Positions 26,273-38,225 of a DNA stretch of 64,000 bases are shown in pieces. How positions within the stretch are numbered: the stretch's first letter is position 1; every line of letters begins with the position of its first letter. The DNA is taken from the NCBI RefSeq assembly GCF_001295845.1, contig NZ_LJIC01000059.1:46568-110567 (forward strand), written 5' to 3'. Source of the DNA: Rhodopseudomonas sp. AAP120 (GTDB taxonomy: Bacteria; Pseudomonadota; Alphaproteobacteria; Rhizobiales; Xanthobacteraceae). Both the position numbers and the translations under genes were made by a program. A model generated the notes under the pieces. The model was not told the origin of the DNA, did not search any database, and saw only the letters and a program-made list of their open reading frames with translations.

Positions 26273-26788
26273 TCAATGACTATCCGCCACCTCGGTCGCC
26301 GGCACCTTGCGCTTCACGCGCTTGATGGTGCCTGAGAAGGTGAACAGCGGCCGGTCGCCGCTCTTCAGCATGCCGCGGACGAAGATCAGCGACTTGCCGG
26401 CGCGGGTGACTTCGCCGGTGGCTTCGATCAGTTCGCCTTCGAATGCCGCGTCGAGAAATTCGGCGCCGAACGCCACGGTGACGCCGGGGCCTTCCAGCTC
26501 GCGAGTCGCGATCGCGAACAGGCAATAATCGGCGAAGGTCATGAAGCAGCCGCCGTGCACGGCCTTCATGCCGTTGAGGTGCTTCTTCTCCACCCGGAAG
26601 GCGCAGCGCACGTGGCCATCGTCGTCGATGCGGTGCCAGAACGGGCCGTTGTGCGACTCGAAGGTGTCGCGCGTCCAGGTTCGCCAGCCGGCGAATTCGC
26701 CCTCGGTGGCGACGGTCAGATCGGGGCGGTGGGACGGCGGAGCGGCTTGCTGCACGGCGGAATTATCCTTTGGTCGAGGTCTCTCCAT
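26273..26788 (-). CDS. PaaI-family hot-dog thioesterase
   Basis: 171 residues from the ATG at 26788 (MERPRPKDNSAVQ); the frame extends upstream only to a TTG. The hot-dog motif is seen in HLNGMKAVHGGCFMTFADYCLFA at about 85-107, where HGG and the following Asp are the usual catalytic region, then VTVAFGAEFLDAAFEGELIEA. It hydrolyses acyl-CoA or hydroxyphenylacetyl-CoA-like thioesters; the substrate is unknown. Divergent from the TrpB2-like gene. Confidence 0.85.
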   Translation of the reverse strand: MERPRPKDNSAVQQAAPPSHRPDLTVATEGEFAGWRTWTRDTFESHNGPFWHRIDDDGHVRCAFRVEKKHLNGMKAVHGGCFMTFADYCLFAIATRELEGPGVTVAFGAEFLDAAFEGELIEATGEVTRAGKSLIFVRGMLKSGDRPLFTFSGTIKRVKRKVPATEVADSH

Positions 26789-26919
26789 AAATCCGATGCC
26801 GCGCTGCAATGCAAATGCCGTGCGCGGTCGGGCGCGGCGAATTGACCCTGCGCAAACGGGGCGCGTCCTGCCCCAGTATAGGTTGCCGGCCGCCGCGCGG
26901 CCGCCTCAGGGAGAACAGA

Positions 26920-28284
26920 ATGAGCGACCAGATCAAGTACGTGCTGGACGAGGAGAACATCCCGACGTCCTGGTACAACCTCAATGCCGACTTCCCGACG
27001 CCGATGCCGCCGGTGCTGCATCCCGGCACGCATCAGCCGGTCGGCCCGAGCGATCTGGAGCCGCTGTTTCCGATGGAGCTGATCCTCCAGGAAGTCGCGA
27101 CCGAGCGTTACATCGACATTCCCGAGCCGGTGCGCGACGTGTTCCGGATGTGGCGGCCGGCGCCGCTGATCCGCGCGCGCCGTCTCGAGCAGGCGCTGGA
27201 TACGCCGGCCAAGATCTACTTCAAATACGAAGGCGTTTCGCCCGCCGGTTCGCACAAGCCGAACACCGCCGTGCCGCAGGCCTGGTACAACAAGCAGGCC
27301 GGCATCAAGAAGCTGTCGACAGAAACCGGCGCCGGGCAGTGGGGTTCGTCGCTGGCGTTTGCCGGCTCGCTGTTCGGGCTCGACGTGCTGGTCTTCCAGG
27401 TCCGCGTCTCGTTCGATCAGAAGCCGTATCGCCGCGCGCTGATGGAGACCTACGGCGCGCGCTGCATCGCCTCGCCGTCGACGGAAACCGAATCCGGCCG
27501 CGCGATCCTCGCCAAGACGCCGAACAGCCCGGGCTCGCTCGGCATCGCGATCTCCGAAGCGGTCGAGATCGCCGCCAAGAATCCGGACGTCAAATACGCG
27601 CTCGGCTCGGTGCTCAATCACGTCATGCTGCACCAGACCATTATCGGCCAGGAAGCCATCAAGCAGTTCGAGCTGGCGGGCGACGATCCGGATGTGGTGA
27701 TCGGCTGCGCCGGCGGCGGCTCAAATTTCGCCGGCCTGGCGTTTCCGTTCCTCGGCCTGCAGCTGCGCGGCGGCCGCAAGCGGCGCATCATCGCCGTCGA
27801 GCCGGCGGCGTGCCCGACGCTGACGCGCGGCACCTACGCCTATGATTTCGGCGACACCGCGCATCTCACTCCGCTGGTGAAGATGCACACGCTCGGCTCG
27901 ACCTTCATGCCGCCGGGCTTCCATGCCGGCGGCCTGCGCTACCACGGCATGAGCGGGATGGTGTCGCACGCCTACGAACTCGGCCTGATCGAAGCCCGCG
28001 CCTATCAGCAGGTCGGCTGTTTCGAAGCCGGCGTGCAGTTCGCCCGCACCGAAGGCATCGTGCCGGCGCCGGAATCGACGCACGCGGTGCGCTGCGCGAT
28101 CGACGAGGCGCTGCGCTGCAAGGCCGAGGGCAAGGCGGAAACCATCCTGTTCAACCTCTCCGGCCACGGCCATTTCGACATGCAGGCCTACATCAACTAC
28201 TTCGAAGGCAAGCTGGTCGATCAGGACTACGACGAAGCGGATCTCGCCACGGCGCTGGCGGGATTGCCGGCGGTGGCGGCCTAA
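26920..28284 (+). CDS. TrpB2-like tryptophan synthase beta chain homologue
   Basis: 454 residues, longer than standard TrpB (about 400), from the ATG at 26920 behind a GGGAG site. The PLP Lys113 lies in [11 protein letters not shown], the phosphate loop in [15 protein letters not shown], and the substrate region in [16 protein letters not shown]. Extra residues at the N-terminus ([20 protein letters not shown]) and the arrangement identify the TrpB2 group, which makes tryptophan from indole and serine without obligatory TrpA. No trpA lies nearby. Role: indole salvage or a serine-dependent side reaction. Confidence 0.93.
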   Translation: MSDQIKYVLDEENIPTSWYNLNADFPTPMPPVLHPGTHQPVGPSDLEPLFPMELILQEVATERYIDIPEPVRDVFRMWRPAPLIRARRLEQALDTPAKIYFKYEGVSPAGSHKPNTAVPQAWYNKQAGIKKLSTETGAGQWGSSLAFAGSLFGLDVLVFQVRVSFDQKPYRRALMETYGARCIASPSTETESGRAILAKTPNSPGSLGIAISEAVEIAAKNPDVKYALGSVLNHVMLHQTIIGQEAIKQFELAGDDPDVVIGCAGGGSNFAGLAFPFLGLQLRGGRKRRIIAVEPAACPTLTRGTYAYDFGDTAHLTPLVKMHTLGSTFMPPGFHAGGLRYHGMSGMVSHAYELGLIEARAYQQVGCFEAGVQFARTEGIVPAPESTHAVRCAIDEALRCKAEGKAETILFNLSGHGHFDMQAYINYFEGKLVDQDYDEADLATALAGLPAVAA

Positions 28285-28290
28285 ACCAAC

Positions 28291-28684
28291 GCGCCCCGGA
28301 CGCTGCGCAGCGCGCCGCCCTTGCGGCGTGGTGCGCTGCAGATCCGGAGCCCCGGTTTCTGGCGCGTGAACCGGGATCCCGGGTCTGCGAAGCAGCGCTA
28401 TGCGCTGCATCGCGCCCGGGACACGGCTCGCGAGGAGCGAAGATTCGGATCCAGAGGCGGCATGGCCTTCGCCGGCGAGTCGTCGGCAAGATTGCCGGCA
28501 GTCGCGGCGTCAACCTCGCGTGCCCCGGACGCTGCGCAGCGCGCCGCCCTTGCGGCGTGGTGCGCTGCAGATCCGGGGCCCCGGTTTCTGGCGCGTGAAC
28601 TAAGGTCCCGGTTTCCGGCGCATGAACCGGGATCCCGGGTCTGCGAAGCAGCGCTACGCGCTGCATCGCGCCCGGGACACGGGA
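28291..28684. repeat. Two direct copies of intergenic repeat family R2
   Basis: Copies at 28291-28427 and 28520-28684 both run from GCCCCGGACGCTGCGCAGCG through a core TGGTGCGCTGCAGATCCGG to TCGCGCCCGGGACACGG, an imperfect palindrome. The second has a duplicated GGTCCCGGTTTCCGGCGC part. A third copy is at 43174. The 500-base gap between the TrpB2-like gene and purL contains nothing else. Confidence 0.85.
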
Positions 28685-28788
28685 ACGGGCCGTGAATCCG
28701 GCCAAAAAGGCCTTTCCCCACCGGGCCGATCTTTCTACATAACAGCGGTCCGCGCTGGCCCCTCCGGCGCGCCGAGGAATGCTGCCCT

Positions 28789-30999
<2,211 letters not shown>

Positions 31000-31021
31000 C
31001 GGTCGTAACGACCCTCTCCAC

Positions 31022-31173
31022 CGTCATTGCGAGGAGCACCCGGATCGGCGCTCCGCGCCGTCCGGGCACAGGCTCCGCGACGAAGCAATCCAGCGCGGTG
31101 CACTGCGTTGGATTGCTTCGCGGAGCCTGTCATCGGGCGGCGCTTCGCGCCGACCCGTTGGCTCGCAATGACG
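31022..31173. repeat. Intergenic palindromic repeat, family R3
   Basis: Begins CGTCATTGCGAGGAG and ends CTCGCAATGACG, with inner arms GAAGCAATCCAGCGCGG and TTGGATTGCTTCGCGG. The same family occurs at 54062 and 56220. Confidence 0.85.
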
Positions 31174-31189
31174 CAGCGTGGGCTGTCCG

Positions 31190-31418
31190 GTCATTTCGTG
31201 GGGCTCGTGTAGCGAGCGAACCCGGAATTTCTCCCGCGCATCAGCCGCGAACCAACCCTCTCGTTCGTCATTCCGGGATGCGCGCTCTTGCGCGCAGGCC
31301 CGGAATCCATAGCCCCTGCGGTCGCGGCGCAGCACGGCGGGGCCTCGTTGTGCCTAAGTAACTAACCGCGGTGGTTATGGATTCCGGGCTCGCGCCAAGA
31401 GGCGCGCCCCGGAATGAC
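31190..31418. repeat. Intergenic palindromic repeat cluster, family R1
   Basis: A half copy (GTCATTTCGTGGGGCTCG...CGAACCCGGAAT, about 31190-31230) and a full facing pair (31266-31418, GTCATTCCGGGATGCGC...GCGCCCCGGAATGAC). With R3 they account for the 460-base gap after purL. Confidence 0.75.
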
Positions 31419-31463
31419 AAAAGAGAGGGTGTGCGTAGCGGAGCCGCGGGCCCGCGACGCCCT

Positions 31464-32669
31464 CTACAACACCCGATACGATCCCGGGATCTTCCGCAGC
31501 ACCGCCGTGGTCGCCCAGCTCAGCATCAGCCCCAACACAAACACCGTGCTGGCCTTGGCGATCGCCGGCCATTCGAGATCATACAGTGCGTATTGCAGCC
31601 AGAGCATATATGCGTAGTGCACCAGGAAGATGCCGTAAGCGTCGTGCTGCAGCGGGTCGAGGATGCTCCAGCCGGCGCGCTGGAAGCGCAAGAAGTAGGC
31701 CAGGATCGCGAAGATCACGGTGACGCTGAACGCCGCGAAGGCGAGGCCGTAGCCGGCTTCGTACCACATCGGCAGATCCGGCGGATTGTCGAGGATTCCG
31801 CGCTTGATGCCGATGAAGCCCCACATCGCCGCATAGGGCAGCACCGCCAGCATCGCCCAGATGTACCACAGCTTCGCCAGCCGGCCGCCGGCACTGATCA
31901 CGCCGCGCTCCGGATGGCAGGCGCCGATCCCTGCGCCCATGAAGAAATACACCGCATAGAGCAGGACGCGGCTTTCCTGCACCGAGAACGGGCCGATTTC
32001 GAACCATTGGTTCGGACCGAAATACACCCGCGCCGGCACGTAAACGGCGGCCGTGATCGCGAAGGTCGCGAGGATGTACACGAACGGCCGCTGATAGCCG
32101 AGATAGGCGAGGCGGTTGAGCGGGTCGAGCGTGTGGCGCGAGATCCGGTACATCGTGCCGCCGATGAAGGTGTAGATGAACAGCACCCACAGAAACCACA
32201 GCGGACCGCTCGGCCACGGACCGACCGTGATCATGTTGCGGTAGAAGTCGGCGAAGCTCAGCACCGGGTCGGCGCGCAGCGCAATCGCGTAGTAGGCGAT
32301 CGGGATCACCGTGAAGGCTCCGATCACGAACGGGATGCCGAGCCGGATCAGCCGGTCGCGCGTCAGCGTGCCGATCTTCGGCCGGTGATCGAGGCTCGGC
32401 CACAGAAACAGCCCCGACAGCATGAAGAACATCGCCATGAAGAAGCTGTCGGTGGCGAGCACGACGCAGTCGAAGCCGATCCACGACGACGGGTCGGTGT
32501 GGCCGTAATGCGTGTAGGGGATCACCGAATGGTGGATCAGCACCAGGATGGTCAGGAAGGTGCGGGCGCGGTCGAGCGACAGGTCGCGCACCCGAACGGC
32601 GGCCGGCGCGGCCGCGGCGACGTCGTCCCGAGCGGGATAGGTTGTGGTCACGGTCGATCTCTCGTCCAT
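31464..32669 (-). CDS. Acyltransferase 3 family membrane protein (OpgC-like)
   Basis: 401 residues from the ATG at 32669; the longer frame starts with TTG. Ten or so hydrophobic helices span the protein. The family start is LDRARTFLTILVLIHHSVIPYTHYG, where the His in the first helix is the proposed catalytic position, followed by FFMAMFFMLSGLFLWPSL. Such enzymes transfer acyl groups (often succinyl or acetyl) to glycans or other surface molecules. The substrate is unknown. Confidence 0.85.
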   Translation of the reverse strand: MDERSTVTTTYPARDDVAAAAPAAVRVRDLSLDRARTFLTILVLIHHSVIPYTHYGHTDPSSWIGFDCVVLATDSFFMAMFFMLSGLFLWPSLDHRPKIGTLTRDRLIRLGIPFVIGAFTVIPIAYYAIALRADPVLSFADFYRNMITVGPWPSGPLWFLWVLFIYTFIGGTMYRISRHTLDPLNRLAYLGYQRPFVYILATFAITAAVYVPARVYFGPNQWFEIGPFSVQESRVLLYAVYFFMGAGIGACHPERGVISAGGRLAKLWYIWAMLAVLPYAAMWGFIGIKRGILDNPPDLPMWYEAGYGLAFAAFSVTVIFAILAYFLRFQRAGWSILDPLQHDAYGIFLVHYAYMLWLQYALYDLEWPAIAKASTVFVLGLMLSWATTAVLRKIPGSYRVL

Positions 32670-32735
32670 CCGCGGGCCGACAATGTCCGCGAATTGCCGC
32701 CCGGGCAAGATTGAAACGGCGTCGAACTTTCGGCT

Positions 32736-33098
32736 TTACGCCGGCAATTCCTCGATTTTGACTTTGTCTGGATAGAACGCCAGGAAGCCCGCGATCTCGG
32801 TCATGGCCGGAAACGGCTCCTCGTAGCTCCAGATCGCATTCGCCAGCGTGGCGCCGCCGGCGGCGATGCTGAAATAGCTGGCGTCGCCCTTGTAAGGGCA
32901 ATGCGTGGTGCGCTCGGTCTTGGCGAGCAGCGCCATGTTGGTGTCGGCGCGCGGAATGTAGTGCACCGGCGGGTAGCTCGCTTCCTTCAGGGTCAGGGCC
33001 TGATCGGTCTCGGCGATCACCTGGCCGTCGACAGTAATGCGGATCCGTTTTGGATTGCGCGTGATCGTGATCGGATGGTCGGGGCCGGGAATTCTCAT
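32736..33098 (-). CDS. DUF427 family protein
   Basis: 120 residues from the ATG at 33098, with GAGGAAAG just upstream. Family patterns are VDGQVIAETDQALTLKEASYPPVHYIPRAD and TTHCPYKGDASYFSI, followed by AIWSYEEPFPAMTEIAGFLAFYPDKV. This small beta-rich fold (nucleotidyltransferase-like DUF427) has no known reaction. It is divergent from bolA. Confidence 0.9.
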   Translation of the reverse strand: MRIPGPDHPITITRNPKRIRITVDGQVIAETDQALTLKEASYPPVHYIPRADTNMALLAKTERTTHCPYKGDASYFSIAAGGATLANAIWSYEEPFPAMTEIAGFLAFYPDKVKIEELPA

Positions 33099-33274
33099 GG
33101 CTTTCCTCGCGCTGGGCAGATCGTGCTGGCAGGGGCGCCATGCGCCGCGAGCCTCAACTAGATGTGCGACCTCTGCGGGCTTTGAAAGGGCCGCGCTGCA
33201 ATATAGTATCGCACAGCTAAGGCAAGGCCGCCGGGCAGACCACCCGGAATCGATCAATTTTCGGAGGACTGTGA

Positions 33275-33511
33275 ATGCCGATGGATGCCCGCGACATCGA
33301 GGCCATGATCAAGGCCGCGATTCCCGACGCGGAAGTGACGATTCGCGACTTGGCCGGCGATGGCGACCATTACGCCGCGACGGTGATTTCCGAATCGTTC
33401 CGGGGCAAGTCGCGCGTGCAGCAGCACCAGATCGTCTATGCGTCGCTGCGCGGCCAGATGGGCGGCGTCCTGCACGCGCTGGCGCTGCAGACCGGCGTGC
33501 CGGAGGGCTGA
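33275..33511 (+). CDS. bolA: BolA family protein
   Basis: 78 residues, typical of the short monothiol-glutaredoxin-binding BolA proteins of alphaproteobacteria. It has a GGAGG site and MPMDARDIEAMIKAAIPDAE, then the class motif VQQHQIVYASLRGQMGGVLHALAL, where the invariant C-terminal His in HALAL binds a [2Fe-2S] cluster with Grx4. The gene normally sits directly upstream of grxD, which here is 3.8 kb away. Confidence 0.93.
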   Translation: MPMDARDIEAMIKAAIPDAEVTIRDLAGDGDHYAATVISESFRGKSRVQQHQIVYASLRGQMGGVLHALALQTGVPEG

Positions 33512-33677
33512 CGCGCCGTCCTGCTGGAATGCGCCCGCCGATCGCTGCGCTGCATGCGGCGGTGTGCGGCCAGATCACATTGGCCCCGGCCTCTCTTCGC
33601 CGGAGCCGCCCGCGGCGTCCCGACTTTAACGAAGGCTTTACGGCCGCGCGGCACCGTCGCTGCGTCGGGGGGCTCTC

Positions 33678-34412
33678 TTGTCGAAGTGGCGGGATGAAAA
33701 GGCGAAGGTCAACGCGCAGGCGCTGGCGCGGTTGACCAAACGGTTGCCGGCGGCGTTTCCACAGGCCGTCCTGGTCCGGGCGCGGAGCTGCGCCTGGACG
33801 CCTTCGACGCTTCGGGTCGCGATCGATGGTTATTGGCGCACGCATCCGCTGCGGGCCGACCGGCTCGCCCGGGCGCTCGCCGCGCGCAGCGGCGCGCCGG
33901 ATGGATGGCGCTGGCAACTCGGCGGCGATCCGGAGTCGGGCCTGCCGGCCAGCTTCCGCGCGCCGCCGGCGCCATATCGCGAAAAGGCTCACGCCAAAGG
34001 CCCGGGCTTCTGCTGCGTCTGCGGCCAGCCGGTGTATCGGTTCGGTTGGCACGCCGACCTGTGGGACGCCGGCGCCAACAAGAACGCGACCTGGCACAGC
34101 GCCTGCGTCACCGCCTGGCAGTTCTGGAACGCGCCGAGCGCCCAGGCCAAGCTGCTGCGCAAGCTGCAGGGACGGCGCTGCCGTGAGACCAACCGGCGTT
34201 TGCTCAAGACGTCGGAGGTGGACCACCAGGTCCCGCTATTCCAGGTCTGGAAGCAGCACCGCGAGCTGCCGTGGCCGCAATTGCTCGGCTATTGGGGCCT
34301 GCCGAACCTGCAGGTGATCAACCGCGAAGTCCACGCCGCCAAATGCGCCGATGAGGCGAGGGGACGCAGCGCGGCGCGAGCCGTGGCCTCAACAGAGGCC
34401 GCGTCCGCGTAG
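33678..34412 (+). CDS. HNH-type putative nuclease/zinc protein
   Basis: 244 residues from a TTG start (LSKWRDEKAKVNAQAL) in the G-rich region GGGGGGCTC; the start is inferred from the frame. A zinc-ribbon-like CCVCGQPV near residue 114 and a second Cys (WHSACVTAW) are followed by TSEVDHQVPLFQVWKQH (about 184-200) and NLQVINREVHAAKCADEA near 215-232. EVDHxxPL and N...H..KC match the HNH core, with the zinc CxxC in front. The first 100 residues are basic and contain WRTHPLRADRLARALAA-type helices. Likely a DNA- or RNA-acting enzyme; target unknown. Confidence 0.7.
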   Translation: MSKWRDEKAKVNAQALARLTKRLPAAFPQAVLVRARSCAWTPSTLRVAIDGYWRTHPLRADRLARALAARSGAPDGWRWQLGGDPESGLPASFRAPPAPYREKAHAKGPGFCCVCGQPVYRFGWHADLWDAGANKNATWHSACVTAWQFWNAPSAQAKLLRKLQGRRCRETNRRLLKTSEVDHQVPLFQVWKQHRELPWPQLLGYWGLPNLQVINREVHAAKCADEARGRSAARAVASTEAASA

Positions 34413-34519
34413 TATCTCACGCTCTCTGGAAAGGCAGCAAACCAAGTGCTTCAAAACACGCGCCCGTGGCGATAAGGCTCGAGTTACTTATCAGCCGCGT
34501 CATCAGCTCACTGCCCGCG

Positions 34520-34699
34520 TCGCCCTCACCCCAACCCTCTCCCGCAAGCGGGAGAGGGAGCCGGCTGCCGATGCGGTGAGGCAGCGGACGAACGCAGTGG
34601 CCGCTCTGATTAGATCGAAGGGTAGGGCTGGATCACGGCGCCCGCCGCGCCGGCAGCACGCCCCCTCTCCCGCTTGCGGGAGAGGTTGGGGTGAGGGCG
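34520..34699. repeat. Facing pair of CCCTCTCCCGC-type repeats (family R4)
   Basis: CCCTCACCCCAACCCTCTCC at 34523 and its complement GGGAGAGGTTGGGGTGAGGG at 34679 form a long inverted repeat about 180 bases across, each arm also containing CCCGCAAGCGGG. The same unit recurs at the end of the window. The 340-base gap around it holds no gene. Confidence 0.75.
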
Positions 34700-34756
34700 A
34701 CGCGAGCACTAAATTGCCTCTAGAGAACGTTCGTACTCGAGAGAACCCGGCGACGC

Positions 34757-35725
34757 TCAGTTCGCCTGCAGCGCGTGCACCGAGAACAGCCCGTCCGCAT
34801 CGGTCCAGCTCTGCTGCAACGACCACCCGGCCTGTTCGGCCAGCGCGCGGAAGCGGTCGAGGCTGTATTTGTAGCTGTTCTCGGTGTGAATGGTCTCGCC
34901 CGCCTTGAAGGCGATGCGCTCGCCGAGGATGCGGACGGTCTGGTCGCAGCGGCTGACGAGATGCATCTCGATGCGGTGCTGATCGCGATTGTAGATCGCG
35001 CGATGCGCAAAGGCGCGCAGGTCGAAGTCGCCGCCGAGTTCGCGGTTGATGCGCGCCAGCACGTTGAGGTTGAACTCGGCGGTGACGCCGGCCGCATCGT
35101 CATAAGCGGGCACCAGCAGGCTCTCGTCCTTCTCCAGGTCGACGCCGACGATCAGCCGCGCGTTGTGGCCGAGGATCTCGCGGAAGGTGCCGAGCAGATG
35201 CGCGGCTTCGTGCGGTTCGAAATTGCCGATGGTTGAGCCGGGAAAGAAGCCGACCTTGGGCAGATCGCGGACCGCGTCCGGCAGCGCGAACGGCGCGGTG
35301 AAGTCCGCCGCCACCGGATACACCGACAGTTCGGGAAAATCGGCGCACAGCTCCTCGGCCTGCGCGGCGATGAAGTCGCCGGAAATATCCACCGGCACAT
35401 AGGCGGCGATGTCACGCGCCTCGAGCAGCAGTCGGATCTTGGTGGTGGCGCCGGCGCCGAATTCGACCAGCGCGGCGTTCCACGGAATCAATGCGGCGAT
35501 CTCGCCGGCACGGGCGCGCAGGATGCCGAGCTCGGTGCGGGTCGGGTAGTATTCGGGCAGCCTGGTGATCGCGACGAACAATTCAGAGCCGAGATCGTCG
35601 TAGAAGTATTTCGGCGGCAGCGATTTCTGCGGCTGCGACAGGCCATCCAGCACGTCGGTGGCGAAGCTCTGCGTCTGCGGATCGAGCTGATGCGCTCGGG
35701 CTTGCACGGCGACGTGCATGTTCAT
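34757..35725 (-). CDS. egtD: L-histidine N-alpha-methyltransferase
   Basis: 322 residues, the usual EgtD length. SAM-binding and family features are KYFYDDLGSELFVAITRLPEYYPTRTELGIL at about 40-70, VEFGAGATTKIRLLLEA, and GFFPGSTIGNFEPHEAAHLL, with the histidine-binding C-terminal region (HTENSYKYSLDRFRALAEQA). It trimethylates histidine to hercynine, the first step of ergothioneine synthesis. It lies 44 bases downstream of egtB in the same direction; EgtB is the next enzyme in the pathway. Confidence 0.94.
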   Translation of the reverse strand: MNMHVAVQARAHQLDPQTQSFATDVLDGLSQPQKSLPPKYFYDDLGSELFVAITRLPEYYPTRTELGILRARAGEIAALIPWNAALVEFGAGATTKIRLLLEARDIAAYVPVDISGDFIAAQAEELCADFPELSVYPVAADFTAPFALPDAVRDLPKVGFFPGSTIGNFEPHEAAHLLGTFREILGHNARLIVGVDLEKDESLLVPAYDDAAGVTAEFNLNVLARINRELGGDFDLRAFAHRAIYNRDQHRIEMHLVSRCDQTVRILGERIAFKAGETIHTENSYKYSLDRFRALAEQAGWSLQQSWTDADGLFSVHALQAN

Positions 35726-35769
35726 GGGCGATCTCCCGGATGCGCGCGGCGCGCGTTGTGATCAGGACG

Positions 35770-37023
35770 TCAGACGTCGTAGTCGGCGAGCCGCAGTCCG
35801 GTGAACTGCCAGCGATGGTGCGGATAGAAGAAATTGCGATAGGTCAGGCTGCTGTGGCCCTGCGGCGTGACGCAGGACGAACCGCGCAGCACCAGCTGGT
35901 TGACCATGAACTTGCCGTTGTACTCGCCGAGCGCGCCCTCGATCGCCTTGTAGCCGGGGTAGGGCGCATAGGCGCTGCGCGTCCACTGCCAGACGATGCC
36001 GAACGCATCGGCAAGTTGGCCGGCGCGCGCGGCGACTTCCCACTCGGTCTCGGTCGGCAGATGCTTGCCGCTCCAGCGCGCGAAGGCGTCGGCCTCGTAG
36101 TAACTGACATGGCAGACCGGCGCGTCGGGATCAATCGGCTGCAGGCCGCCGAGCGTCATGATCTTCCACTCGCCATCGACCTGCCGCCAATGGCCCGGCG
36201 CTTCCCAGCCCTCGCGCTCGGCGCAGGCGAAGCCGTCCATCAGCCACAGCGTCGGCGTGCGATAGCCGCCATCGGCCATGAAGGCGAGCCATTCGGCGTT
36301 GGTGACGAGGTGGCGGGACAGGGTCACCGGCCCGACCAGCGCGCGGTGGACGGGCTTCTCGTTGTCGAAATGGAAGCTGTCGCCGGCATGGCCGATCGCA
36401 TGGATGCCTTCCGGCAGATCGACCAGTGCGTCGCCGCCGCGATCTGCGGCGGGCAGCCGCCAGGCCGGATCGTAAGCCGGCGGGATCGGATTCTGGGCGA
36501 AGGCGTGCAGGATGTCGGTCAGCAGCAGCTCCTGGTGCTGCTGTTCGTGATTGAGACCGACTTCCACCAGCGGCTCCAGCTGCCGCAACTTTGCCTCATC
36601 GGTGTCGGCGAACAGCGCCAGCATCGCGTCGTCGACATAGCGGCGATAGGCGGCAACGTCCTCGATCCCCGGCCGGGTCAACAGCCCGCGCGCCGCGCGG
36701 GTGTGCCGCGGCCCCGCCGAAACGTAGTAGGAATTGAAAAGAAACGCATAATCGGGATGGAAGACCTGGTAGCCGGGCTGGTGCGGGCCGAGCAGGAACT
36801 GCTCGAAGAACCAGGTCGTATGCGCCCGGTGCCATTTCGCCGGGCTGGCGTCCGGCATCGACTGCACCACCTGATCCTCGGCGCTGAGCGGCGCAGCCCG
36901 CCGTTCGGTCTCGTCGCGCACCGCCCGGTAGGCGTCCGCCAGCCGGGAGGCGAGGGCGCGGGTCGTCGTGGTGGATTCGGGAGAAACGGCTACTGAAACA
37001 GCGGCGGAGGAGAAATTCGACAC
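35770..37023 (-). CDS. egtB: Ergothioneine biosynthesis protein EgtB (hercynine oxygenase)
   Basis: 417 residues. An N-terminal DinB-like domain supplies iron ligands: [15 protein letters not shown] at 64-78 and HEQQHQE at 159-165. The C-terminal FGE-sulfatase domain contains [12 protein letters not shown] near 312 and ends with [20 protein letters not shown] and the terminal [11 protein letters not shown]. It joins hercynine to cysteine (or gamma-Glu-Cys) with O2. No egtE-type lyase gene is visible, so the last step must be encoded elsewhere. Confidence 0.94.
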   Translation of the reverse strand: MSNFSSAAVSVAVSPESTTTTRALASRLADAYRAVRDETERRAAPLSAEDQVVQSMPDASPAKWHRAHTTWFFEQFLLGPHQPGYQVFHPDYAFLFNSYYVSAGPRHTRAARGLLTRPGIEDVAAYRRYVDDAMLALFADTDEAKLRQLEPLVEVGLNHEQQHQELLLTDILHAFAQNPIPPAYDPAWRLPAADRGGDALVDLPEGIHAIGHAGDSFHFDNEKPVHRALVGPVTLSRHLVTNAEWLAFMADGGYRTPTLWLMDGFACAEREGWEAPGHWRQVDGEWKIMTLGGLQPIDPDAPVCHVSYYEADAFARWSGKHLPTETEWEVAARAGQLADAFGIVWQWTRSAYAPYPGYKAIEGALGEYNGKFMVNQLVLRGSSCVTPQGHSSLTYRNFFYPHHRWQFTGLRLADYDV

Positions 37024-37312
37024 GAGCGACTCCGATTTGGGAGAAAACGCTGCTTCCGAGAAGCGGTTCCGAGACTCGCCAAATAGGTGTTTCGGGCCGG
37101 AATGGAAGGCAGGAGCAGCCCGCTTCTCCGTCCCTCCGCAACACTGCGGGGACGTTCGCCAATCCGAACGATGCCGGAATGTTGAGGCAAATCAGACCGT
37201 CAGCACGGCTGACTGGCATTTTACTTGGGCTGCGAATGATTTTCGCGCTACATATATGACAGACCGACCCGGCCGCTGGTGGTCAGCCGGCCGCGCCGCA
37301 AAAGGATCCGCC

Positions 37313-37635
<323 letters not shown>

Positions 37636-37639
<4 letters not shown>

Positions 37640-38178
37640 GCCGTTTCGCACGCTCGAGCGGCGCGGCGACCCTCGAGGTCGTCGTCGCCGACATCACGAC
37701 GCTCGCACTTGATGCGATCGTCAACGCCGCCAACAGCTCGCTGCTGGGCGGCGGCGGGGTGGACGGCGCGATTCATCGCGCCGCGGGCCCGCAACTCCTG
37801 GCCGAGTGCCGCAGCCTCGGCGGCTGCGCCACCGGCGATGCCAAGATCACCCACGGTTATCGGCTGCCGGCCCGGCATGTGATTCATGCCGTCGGACCAG
37901 TGTGGCATGGCGGCGGTTCCGGCGAGGACACCGCGCTGGCTTCCTGCTACCGCCGGGCACTCGAACTGTGTCAGCAGCACGATCTCGCCTCGGTCGCCTT
38001 CCCGGCGATTTCCACCGGCGTCTATGGTTTCCCACCCGAGCGCGCCGCGCCGATCGCGGTGCGAACTTGCATCGATACGCTCACGGCCATGCCCGTGGTT
38101 ACACGAGTGGTGTTCTGCTGCTTCTCGGAACCGGGCGCAGCGCTGCATCGGGCTGCGCTGACGGCGGCTCTTGATTAG
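37636..38178 (+). CDS. Macro domain protein (ADP-ribose binding/hydrolysing), start uncertain
   Basis: The frame reads [39 protein letters not shown], the full N-terminal macro core, with [11 protein letters not shown] late in the sequence. But the only ATG/GTG/TTG in the open frame is the GTG at 37759, inside the [13 protein letters not shown]-ribose loop, which would remove the first strand. The CTG at 37636, overlapping the grxD stop (CTGA), is the most plausible start and gives 180 residues. Macro domains bind or remove ADP-ribose or O-acetyl-ADP-ribose. The start is inferred. Confidence 0.7.
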
Positions 38179-38225
38179 TTGACCGCGGCCGCTACCATCC
38201 TCCCGTGATAACGAGGGAGGACTTG

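Noticed and set aside
34520..34699. Possible CRISPR-like repeat-spacer pattern
   Set aside because: Only two facing arms are present, with no regular spacers; it is an inverted repeat family found elsewhere.
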